Source of the DNA: an uncultured Altererythrobacter sp. | Lineage (GTDB): Bacteria; Pseudomonadota; Alphaproteobacteria; Sphingomonadales; Sphingomonadaceae | Direction of reading: 5' to 3' | Length of the DNA: 64,000 nucleotides | Assembly: GCA_913056125.1 (NCBI GenBank) | Contig: CAJXNC010000003.1 | Coordinates: 248,001 to 312,000 of the forward strand | Part shown: in pieces, positions 30,869-39,830 of the stretch | Layout of the letters: each line of letters begins with the position of its first letter | How positions within the stretch are numbered: the first letter of the stretch is position 1 | The notes under the pieces: generated by a model | The model's input: the letters and a program-made list of their open reading frames with translations, nothing else | What the model was told of the DNA's origin: nothing | Databases searched by the model: none | Program-made: the position numbers and the translations under genes

Positions 30869-32542
30869 ATGCCGTTGCCGATTGGCAGGACCGGGCGAAT
30901 ACCGCGCCTGTACCTGCAATTGTTCCTGTCGGTCCTTGCGACGGCTTTCTTCGTCAGCGCCGAGCCCGCCCGCGCCGCGCCTCCGGAAGCATGCTCGCGC
31001 ATGCCTGCCCAGCTTTCGGGCGCCGATCTCGACTGGTTTCGCTTCCGCCTCAAGCATCTCTTCCCGTCCAGATATGCGGAAATTCTCTCCGACATCGCAA
31101 TCCGCGAGGCAGACGAAGACATGCTGGTCGGTCCGCAGTTCCGCCCGGCGCAGCAGGCAGAGATCATCCTCCCGCAGCAATTCCTGCCGCGCCTATGCCG
31201 CATGATCGTGGTCCAGGTGCTCTACGACCCGGATCGACAGCGACTGTTTGCGCCGATCGAGCCGCTGGCGCGTAGCTGCGTCGAGGAAGGCGGCTTCGAA
31301 CCGCAATGCCTCGACCTCGCGATTCAGGATTTCTTCGCCCGGGTGCCGATTTTCGGCGAAGCCACCTTCTATACCGACGGCGACGTCCCGACCATGCTGA
31401 CCTATCAGGTCGCCACGTTCCTGCTGGCGCACGAAGCGGGCCACGCCGTGCTGAGGGCGACGCTGACACCCGACGAGTTCATGGAGGTGGACGAGGAAAC
31501 CGAGGCCGACATGCTCGCCCTGATGGCAACGGTCGATTCCATGACGGCGCCCGTCGCGCCCACCTTTGCCCTTGCCAGCGCCTCGCTTGTCGAACAGCCG
31601 GTGGACCCGCGCTTCGGTACCCATCCCAGCGCCTTTTGCCGCTACCGACGGGTTGGCACGCTGGTCGGAAGCGTCATCGACGGGCTCAGGACCTTGTCGA
31701 GCCTTTCCCGCGGACAGGGTGATCAACGGTCGGGAACTTCGGCACGGGAAAGCTGGCGCGATGTTCGCTCGCTGCTGCCAGCCGCGCCAGCCGTCAATTG
31801 CGAGGAGATCTCGGAGGAGCGCTTCGCACCACTGACCCGGGACCTGGATGATGTCGCGGCAATTGTCCGGCAGGCCGGTGTCGCACCGTTTGCGGATGAA
31901 AAGGCGGAAGCTGCGATAGCCGCACTGCAACAGTTCTCGGCCCGTACGCAGCAGGGCAGGGGAATGGCCGACACGGCCGCGCTGAACCTTCTCCTGCATA
32001 TGCAGAGCACGCAGAGCGCGATGGGCAATGAAGATCTGGGCCAGCCAGCATCGGAAGCGGATAAGGCTCGGGTGGCGGACCGGGTCCTGACGCTGTTCTC
32101 ACCCGACGAAATGGAGGAGTTCGGCTCAGGAGACCGGTTTTTGATCAGTTGGCTTCGCGCAATGACCAACTTTGCCCGAAAGTCGACTGACACGCCCTTT
32201 GCGGAAGCGATCGCCGAACTACAAGAAGATCTCGACCTGGCGTTCTCGTATGCCGATCCGGTCGAATGGCTGCAAGCCAATGCCTATGGATTGACGAGGG
32301 TCCTTAGTCAGTCGCCGAGCGATCTCGAACAGGCCACGATAGCTGTGCTGACCTATACCAGCACGCAACTCGTCATCGGGGACTGCAGCGATGAAGCGAT
32401 GCGTGCAAACCTCATGTCCCGCAGGACATACTCTGTCGTCGGCCAGGTCGCTCCGATTATGAGCGTGGAGCAATGCCAGACGGCGCGGCGCGAATTCGGG
32501 CGCCTGCTGGCACAGAATAACGGGTACGTCTTCGAGCCCTGA
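30869..32542 (+). CDS. Exported protein with HEAGH putative zinc-metalloprotease motif
   Basis: Signal peptide MPLPIGRTGRIPRLYLQLFLSVLATAFFVSAEPARA; LLAHEAGHAVLR with downstream EVDEETEADMLALM as candidate third ligand. Confidence 0.65.
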   Translation: MPLPIGRTGRIPRLYLQLFLSVLATAFFVSAEPARAAPPEACSRMPAQLSGADLDWFRFRLKHLFPSRYAEILSDIAIREADEDMLVGPQFRPAQQAEIILPQQFLPRLCRMIVVQVLYDPDRQRLFAPIEPLARSCVEEGGFEPQCLDLAIQDFFARVPIFGEATFYTDGDVPTMLTYQVATFLLAHEAGHAVLRATLTPDEFMEVDEETEADMLALMATVDSMTAPVAPTFALASASLVEQPVDPRFGTHPSAFCRYRRVGTLVGSVIDGLRTLSSLSRGQGDQRSGTSARESWRDVRSLLPAAPAVNCEEISEERFAPLTRDLDDVAAIVRQAGVAPFADEKAEAAIAALQQFSARTQQGRGMADTAALNLLLHMQSTQSAMGNEDLGQPASEADKARVADRVLTLFSPDEMEEFGSGDRFLISWLRAMTNFARKSTDTPFAEAIAELQEDLDLAFSYADPVEWLQANAYGLTRVLSQSPSDLEQATIAVLTYTSTQLVIGDCSDEAMRANLMSRRTYSVVGQVAPIMSVEQCQTARREFGRLLAQNNGYVFEP

Positions 32543-32561
32543 GCGGGGGCGGAATGCGGTT

Positions 32562-33113
32562 TCAGCCTTGGCAGCTCTCAGCGAGATAAGCGTCCAGTCT
32601 TGCGCCCAGTGGGCTGCCGTAGGTCGCGCGCAATTGTTCGAAGCCGATCAGCCCGGCAAATTCGGTAAAATTGCAGATGTCCTCCTGGAACCATTCGTCC
32701 AGCATATCGGCATCACAGCGACTGCTTTCCCTGCACGTCAGGACATCGTCGTAATAGTCGATCAGGGTAATGAACTGTCGCTGGGTGTCGCTGTCCAGCG
32801 AAACCGATGGCTTGGCGTCACCAATCAGGTTTGCCTGGTAGGCGAGAAGGTAGTCCTCCTCGTGCTCGACGAAGAAAGCGCTGACCGCCTGTTCTGCCGC
32901 GACGATCGTCTGGTCGTAGCCGATCTGCAGGATCGTCAACGATACCTGCTTACGCATCATGTCCTGCTGCTGGTCGCGCTCACCCGTATAGATCAGCCAC
33001 ATCACGGCAACGGTCGCGATCACCGCTAGGTTGGCGATCGGAGTGATCGATGCCAGCAGAAGCGCGCCAATGCCGCGTCGCGTTGGCACCTCAAGTTCGC
33101 TGTCGTTGCTCAA
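32562..33113 (-). CDS. Membrane-anchored hypothetical protein, TTG start overlapping upstream stop
   Basis: TM segment GIGALLLASITPIANLAVIATVAVMWLIY; TTGA overlap (33110-33113) with the upstream gene; the ORF-track extension to 33287 lies over that upstream gene. Confidence 0.6.
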   Translation of the reverse strand: MSNDSELEVPTRRGIGALLLASITPIANLAVIATVAVMWLIYTGERDQQQDMMRKQVSLTILQIGYDQTIVAAEQAVSAFFVEHEEDYLLAYQANLIGDAKPSVSLDSDTQRQFITLIDYYDDVLTCRESSRCDADMLDEWFQEDICNFTEFAGLIGFEQLRATYGSPLGARLDAYLAESCQG

Positions 33114-33466
33114 CTCTCGCCACAGGGCCGCAGGAACAACTCGACCTTGGCATCGTCGCGTTCGACCGCAATTGACCGATCGCCCGGCCTGATCTTGCGC
33201 AGGCATTGCACATCTTCGGGTGACAGCAGGAGATAGCGCTCGCTGAAGCGTTGCGGGAAGGCCCCGAGTACGGGCGTCGGCGGGCATTCGCCGAGATCAA
33301 GTACGGTGCCGCGTCGACTGACGACCAGTTCGTCCCGGTGTTGTAGCAGGCATCGGTATTGCTCTTGCGTCACCACCGAAGAACGGGATTGCTCATTGTC
33401 CTGAGCGGTCGCCTGTTGCGAGGCTAATGTCCCAGCGATTACGCAGAAGAAGACGCTCGATCTCAC
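33110..33466 (-). CDS. Exported hypothetical protein
   Basis: GTG start at 33466 preceded by GGAGGCCAG; signal peptide VRSSVFFCVIAGTLASQQATAQ. Confidence 0.6.
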   Translation of the reverse strand: MRSSVFFCVIAGTLASQQATAQDNEQSRSSVVTQEQYRCLLQHRDELVVSRRGTVLDLGECPPTPVLGAFPQRFSERYLLLSPEDVQCLRKIRPGDRSIAVERDDAKVELFLRPCGES

Positions 33467-33581
33467 CTGGCCTCCACTCCCTTTTCTTCTTACTTCTGAG
33501 GGTTCTGCCGCAGTCGAACCCGAGAGGCAAGCGGGCGCGGTGCCGTATTTCCCGACCCAATCGCCGACATTCCCCATAACC

Positions 33582-33747
33582 GAGTCTTCCGCGCCACACC
33601 CCATCATATCGAGTCTGCAAAGAGTCAGGAGACTCAATATCTTGTGCCGGACTCTTTTCGTTCCGCATTAACCATATTCGCCCAACATGCCTCGCAGCGG
33701 CATTTGCTGCTTGACCCGGGACTCCTCAGGACTCACCCTGTGGATAA
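33582..33747. promoter_or_regulatory. ccrM upstream region: GANTC cluster plus perfect DnaA box
   Basis: GANTC at 33582, 33611, 33622, 33631, 33650, 33720, 33730; TGTGGATAA (reverse complement of TTATCCACA) at 33739-33747. Confidence 0.75.
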
Positions 33748-34899
<1,152 letters not shown>

Positions 34900-35065
34900 G
34901 CGCGGCCTGTCCTACATGACCCTTCAGTTCTAGCTGTCGGGATCATGAGTACCGAAAATCACTCATTCGTGTCTTTTCTGAGTGGAAAACTGCCCGCCCG
35001 GTTTTCTCGTTCAGGACAGTGTGTCAGGTGTGAGGGGTTAGCAGGATTTACCGGGTGAAAGTGCC

Positions 35066-36190
35066 GTGACCGAATCGATCTATCTCCAGCCCGTCGCGCT
35101 CGCCCTGTCCCCGCAAAGCGTGCATGGCGATGCCGTGCGGCTAGGCGGCTCCATGGCCTACGCGCATACATTCGCGGTGACGACAGTCCGCGATGGTGTG
35201 GTGGTCGAGCGCAATGTCTGCGGTGCCCGCGACATGGCCGAAGTGATCGGCAATTTACCTGAAGGCTTGGCGGCGGAGGCCGAGGCGCAATGGACCGCGC
35301 TCGGCAAGCAGCATGCCCCGCTGCAACTGGGCGAACGCACGATCCGGCTCGACCAGCCACAGGTCATGGGCATCCTCAATGTCACGCCGGACAGCTTTTC
35401 CGACGGCGGCAAGTTCATGGACGATCCGCTCGCCATGCAGGAACAGGCCGCCGACATGCACGAAGCGGGTGCGGCGATCATCGACATTGGCGGCGAAAGC
35501 ACACGGCCCGGAGCAGCGGCGGTGTGGGAAGGCGACGAGGTGGAGCGTGTCATCCCCGCCATCGACTATTGCCGGGGCATGGGCGCGGCGATCAGCGTCG
35601 ATACGCGCAGGCCGGGCGTGATGGAGAAGGCGATTGAGGCAGGCGCGCATATCATCAACGATGTCTCGGCCTTGCGCCACGATCCACGCAGCCTGGAATT
35701 TGCTGCAGCCAGCGGCAAGCCGGTGATCCTCATGCACGCTCCGGGCCCTAGCGCCGAGGCGGCGGAAAAGCTGCATGACGATGCGAGCTATGGAAACGTC
35801 GTGTTCGACGTGTTCGACTGGCTCAAGGAGCGGCGCGATGCCGCGCTGGAGGCGGGCATTGCGCGCGAGAACATCATTCTCGATCCGGGTGTGGGCTTCG
35901 GCAAGAACGTGGCACAGAACCTTGCCTTGCTGAACGCGCTGCCTTTGTTCCACGCGCTCGGCCAGCCGCTCCTGCTCGGAGCCAGCCGCAAGCGCATGAT
36001 CGGCGCGCTGTCGAACGAGGCGGCGGCGCACCAAAGGCTCGGCGGATCACTGGCGCTGGCGCAGCTCGGCATGGATGCGGGCTATCACCTGCTGCGCGTG
36101 CACGACGTGTTCGAGACGGTGCAGGCGCGCAATGTCTGGCGGGGCCTACGCGATGCGGCGCTTACCGATTTCACCGGGTTGGTGGACTGA
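35066..36190 (+). CDS. folP: Dihydropteroate synthase
   Basis: MGILNVTPDSFSDGGKF, IIDIGGESTRPGA, NDVSALRHDPRS motifs. Confidence 0.95.
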   Translation: MTESIYLQPVALALSPQSVHGDAVRLGGSMAYAHTFAVTTVRDGVVVERNVCGARDMAEVIGNLPEGLAAEAEAQWTALGKQHAPLQLGERTIRLDQPQVMGILNVTPDSFSDGGKFMDDPLAMQEQAADMHEAGAAIIDIGGESTRPGAAAVWEGDEVERVIPAIDYCRGMGAAISVDTRRPGVMEKAIEAGAHIINDVSALRHDPRSLEFAAASGKPVILMHAPGPSAEAAEKLHDDASYGNVVFDVFDWLKERRDAALEAGIARENIILDPGVGFGKNVAQNLALLNALPLFHALGQPLLLGASRKRMIGALSNEAAAHQRLGGSLALAQLGMDAGYHLLRVHDVFETVQARNVWRGLRDAALTDFTGLVD

Positions 36191-36199
36191 ACTGGCCGC

Positions 36200-37618
36200 T
36201 CAGGCGGCGTTGTCGATTCCGAGGTCGCTGAGCTTGCGGTAAAGCGTCGAGCGGCCAATGCCCAAGCGGCGGGCGACTTCGGTCATGCGACCACGGTAAT
36301 GTCCGATGGCAAGGCGGATCACGTCGGCTTCGATATCCTCGAGCGGCCGCAAATTGCCGTCATCGGTGTAGAGCATGACGCCCGCACCCTCGGTCACCGG
36401 CTTGGAGCCTTCGGCCATTTCGCCGATGATTTCGGAGAGCTGCGGGAAGTCCTGCGCGGTCAGCGCATCGCCATCGCAGAACACCGCGGCGCGGAACAGC
36501 ACGGCCTGGAGCTGGCGGACATTGCCCGGCCAGTCGAAGGCAGCGAGGAGCTTGAGCGCAGCATCGGTAATGCCCAGTTCGCGAAGGCCCGGCTGTTCGC
36601 CAATGCGGGCAAGGAAGTGGCGGGTGAGCGCGGCGATGTCGCCATTGCGGTCGCGCAGCGGAGGCAGGGTGATGGTCGTGCGCGAGATCGCCTCGAGCAG
36701 TTCCTGGCGGAACAGCCCGCCGGTCACCATGTCGGCCAGCGGCAGATTGCTGGCGCAGATGACGCGAACATCGACCTTGAAACTGTGCTTTGCGCCGATC
36801 GGGCGGACCTGGCCGGTCTGCATGGCTTCGGCGAGGCGGTCCTGCAGGTCGAGCGAGAGGCGGTCCACCTCGTCGAGCACCAGCGTGCCGCCGTCGCAAT
36901 TCTGCAAGGCGCCGACCTGGCGTTCGAAGGCGCCGGCAAAGGCACCCTTCTCATGGCCGAACAGGACCGATTCGAGGCTGGAAGCAGGCACGCCCCCGAT
37001 ATTGATCATGCGGAAGGGCGCCTTGGCACGCGGGCTTGCCGCATACATGGCGCGCACCAGCATTTCCTTGCCGGTGCCGCTTTCTCCCTCGATCAGCACG
37101 TTGCCGTGCCCGCGCGCAGCCTTTGCCGCCTTGGCCAGCGCATCGCGGAAGGGCGGCGCGGTGCCGACCATCGCATCGAAGTCGAGATCGGACCCCATCT
37201 TCTCGGTCAGCGGGGTGAGTTCGTCGCGCGGTGCCTCGCGCGTCGTCGCATTGCGCAGCGCCTGCATCAGGCGTTCCGGCGCGACCGGCTTGACGAGGTA
37301 ATCGGTAGCGCCCGCACGCATCGCTTCCACCGCAAGGAGTGGCGAGGTGCTGGCCGTCAGCATCAGCACGGGCAGGGCGGGGCGGCGCGCCTTGAGCTCG
37401 GAAATCAGTTCGCAGGCCTGGTCGCCGGGCACCCACTGATCGAGGATGATGGCGGACAGCTGCATGCCCTGGCGCGTGCCGAGCGTGGCGATGGCTTTCT
37501 CAGAATCTTCGACGACCAGCGTGCGCCAGCCCTCACGCGCGGCAAGCGCAGAGATCAACCGGCTTTGTGCCGGTTCGTCGTCGATCAGCATCAACATGCG
37601 CTGTTCGGGCTCGGCCAT
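36200..37618 (-). CDS. Sigma-54-dependent NtrC-family response regulator
   Basis: Receiver domain, GESGTGKEMLVRAMYAAS Walker A, AAA+ domain, C-terminal Fis HTH (MTEVARRLGIGRSTLYRKLSDLGID). The GAFTGA position reads GAFAGA. Confidence 0.92.
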   Translation of the reverse strand: MAEPEQRMLMLIDDEPAQSRLISALAAREGWRTLVVEDSEKAIATLGTRQGMQLSAIILDQWVPGDQACELISELKARRPALPVLMLTASTSPLLAVEAMRAGATDYLVKPVAPERLMQALRNATTREAPRDELTPLTEKMGSDLDFDAMVGTAPPFRDALAKAAKAARGHGNVLIEGESGTGKEMLVRAMYAASPRAKAPFRMINIGGVPASSLESVLFGHEKGAFAGAFERQVGALQNCDGGTLVLDEVDRLSLDLQDRLAEAMQTGQVRPIGAKHSFKVDVRVICASNLPLADMVTGGLFRQELLEAISRTTITLPPLRDRNGDIAALTRHFLARIGEQPGLRELGITDAALKLLAAFDWPGNVRQLQAVLFRAAVFCDGDALTAQDFPQLSEIIGEMAEGSKPVTEGAGVMLYTDDGNLRPLEDIEADVIRLAIGHYRGRMTEVARRLGIGRSTLYRKLSDLGIDNAA

Positions 37619-37775
37619 GTGTCCCCACTTGTTTCTTGGCGACCGCGAAGGGTGCGGGGACAGGCATTATCAGCAGTGAGTAAAGAGCCGATTAAGGCAA
37701 CACTTGAGTGCTGCCTTGTCCAGCGATAGAGGGTCTGGCAGTTTGCACCGACACTAAGAGAACAAAGGCGAGAAA

Positions 37776-37898
37776 ATGGCCGATTCCCACGACATGAAGC
37801 CCAACGAGTCCACCTATGGCGGCTTCATCTCCATGCTCAAATGGTCGATCCCGGTTATCGCGATTATCGTCGCTATCGTTATCGCGCTGATTTCCTGA
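37776..37898 (+). CDS. aa3-type cytochrome c oxidase subunit IV-like small protein (40 aa)
   Basis: MADSHDMKPNESTYGGFISMLKWSIPVIAIIVAIVIALIS; missed by the ORF track because of size. Confidence 0.8.
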   Translation: MADSHDMKPNESTYGGFISMLKWSIPVIAIIVAIVIALIS

Positions 37899-37908
37899 GC
37901 CCGCTCTG

Positions 37909-39039
37909 ATGGGGGGTCTCAGAATTGCGGTACTGAAGGAACAGGCCGCCGGGGAAACGCGCGTCGCCGCGACGCCCGAGACGGTGAAGAAATTCATCGG
38001 GCTGGGCGCCAGCTTCGCAGTGGAACAGGGTGCGGGGACGGGAGCCTCGATTTCCGACAAGGATTATCGTGCCGCAGGTGCCGATGTGCTGCCCGCTGCG
38101 CAGGCCGTCGAAAAGGCGGATATCGTGCTAGGTGTGCAGGCACCTGACGTGGAGGCTCTGGCGGGGGCCAATCCCGGCGCATGGGTGGCCGCGACCTTCG
38201 ATCCCTTCGGCAGGAAGGACCGCGTCGATGCCTATGCCAAGGCAGGCCTTGAGGCGCTCAGCATGGAGTTCATGCCGCGTATCACCCGGGCGCAGAGCAT
38301 GGACGTGCTCTCCAGCCAGTCCAATCTTGCCGGCTATAAAGCAGTTCTCGCGGCAGCCGACCAATATGGCCGCGCCTTCCCTATGATGATGACCGCGGCG
38401 GGCACGATCTCGGCTGCCAAATGCTTCGTTATGGGTGTGGGCGTTGCGGGGCTGCAGGCGATCGCCACGGCGCGCCGCTTGGGCGCTCAGGTTTCGGCGA
38501 CCGACGTGCGCTCTGCGACCAAGGAACAGATCATGTCGCTCGGGGCCAAGCCGGTTTTCGTCGAGAGCGTCGAGGGGATAGAGGGCGAAGGTTCGGGCGG
38601 CTATGCCACGGAGATGTCCGAAGAATACCAGAAGGCGCAAGCCGAACTGGTATCCTCCCACATCGCCAAGCAGGATATCGTAATCACCACCGCGTTGATC
38701 CCGGGACGCGCCGCACCGCGCCTGATCTCGGACGCGCAAATCGCCACGATGAAGCCTGGCAGCGTGATCTTCGATCTCGCCGTGGCGCAGGGCGGCAATG
38801 TCGAGGGCAGCGTAGCCGACCAGGTGGTTGAGAAGCACGGTGTCTTCATCATGGGATATTCGAATGCGCCCGCGCATCTCTCCGCAGATGCCAGCGCGCT
38901 GTTCAGCAGGAACCTGTTCAACTTCCTCTCCGCCTTCTGGGACAAGGAGACGGGCAAAGTCGAACTGGACGAGGAAATCGGAGATGCCGTTCGCCTGACC
39001 AAGGGCGGCGCAATCGTAAACGAGAGGATTATGGGATGA
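37909..39039 (+). CDS. pntAA: NAD(P) transhydrogenase subunit alpha part 1
   Basis: IAVLKEQAAGETRVAATPETVKK, VMGVGVAGLQAIATARRLGAQVSATDVR. Confidence 0.95.
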   Translation: MGGLRIAVLKEQAAGETRVAATPETVKKFIGLGASFAVEQGAGTGASISDKDYRAAGADVLPAAQAVEKADIVLGVQAPDVEALAGANPGAWVAATFDPFGRKDRVDAYAKAGLEALSMEFMPRITRAQSMDVLSSQSNLAGYKAVLAAADQYGRAFPMMMTAAGTISAAKCFVMGVGVAGLQAIATARRLGAQVSATDVRSATKEQIMSLGAKPVFVESVEGIEGEGSGGYATEMSEEYQKAQAELVSSHIAKQDIVITTALIPGRAAPRLISDAQIATMKPGSVIFDLAVAQGGNVEGSVADQVVEKHGVFIMGYSNAPAHLSADASALFSRNLFNFLSAFWDKETGKVELDEEIGDAVRLTKGGAIVNERIMG

Positions 39040-39542
39040 AGAAGGCACTTTTCGGCCTGGCAGTCGCCGGCGCAATGATGACGGCAACAGGCACTCAGGC
39101 GCAGGCGCCGGAATACGCCGATGAGCCGAAGATCGAACTCAACCACTTCCTGATGGCGCTTTCTGTCGAGGATATCGAGGCGGTGACCGCCTTCTATGTC
39201 GACGTGCTAGACTTCGAAGTGGTGAAAGACGCGCCGCTTGGCCCGGCAATGCACTTCCGCTGGCTCCGCAACGGTACGCAGGGCCTCGAACTGGTCCAGG
39301 TTGCCGACTCCGTGCCCGGTCCCGAGCGTGGACCGCCGCCGGCACATCTTGGCGTGCGCGGCCCCGGCCAGCTGATGATGCAGGTCGAAGATCTCGAAGC
39401 GACCAAGGAAATCCTCCTGTCCAAGGGCGTGACTCCTGCTGTCGATATTACCGACCTGACCGCCATGCTCGGCATCAAGGTGATGTTCGTCGTCGACCCC
39501 GAAGGCAACAATATTGAACTGGTCGAGGTGACTGAAGAGTAA
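39036..39542 (+). CDS. Exported VOC/glyoxalase-like protein
   Basis: Signal peptide MKKALFGLAVAGAMMTATGTQAQA; VEDIEAVTAFYVDVLDFEVV...VMFVVDPEGNNIELVEV; ATGA overlap with pntAA. Confidence 0.85.
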   Translation: MKKALFGLAVAGAMMTATGTQAQAPEYADEPKIELNHFLMALSVEDIEAVTAFYVDVLDFEVVKDAPLGPAMHFRWLRNGTQGLELVQVADSVPGPERGPPPAHLGVRGPGQLMMQVEDLEATKEILLSKGVTPAVDITDLTAMLGIKVMFVVDPEGNNIELVEVTEE

Positions 39543-39545
39543 GCC

Positions 39546-39830
39546 ATGGACTTCATTTCCATCCTGTCGATCTTCGTACTGGCCTGCTTCGTGGGCTATT
39601 ACGTCGTCTGGTCGGTCACCCCGGCGCTGCACACGCCGCTCATGGCGGTGACCAATGCCATCAGCTCGGTGATCATCGTTGGCGCGTTGATCGCTTCGGC
39701 TGAGGCAGGAAGCATGCTGGCCAAGTGGCTCGGCCTTGCCGGCGTGGTGCTGGCGAGCGTGAATATCTTCGGCGGATTTGCCGTCACCGAGCGCATGCTG
39801 GCCATGTACAAGAAGAAGGAGAAGAAGTGA
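39546..39830 (+). CDS. pntAB: NAD(P) transhydrogenase subunit alpha part 2
   Basis: FVGYYVVWSVTPALHTPLMAVTNAISSVIIVGALIA; NIFGGFAVTERMLAMYKKKEKK. Confidence 0.95.
   Translation: MDFISILSIFVLACFVGYYVVWSVTPALHTPLMAVTNAISSVIIVGALIASAEAGSMLAKWLGLAGVVLASVNIFGGFAVTERMLAMYKKKEKK

Noticed and set aside
36299-37729. 476-aa plus-strand ORF
   Set aside because: Antisense to the NtrC-type regulator.
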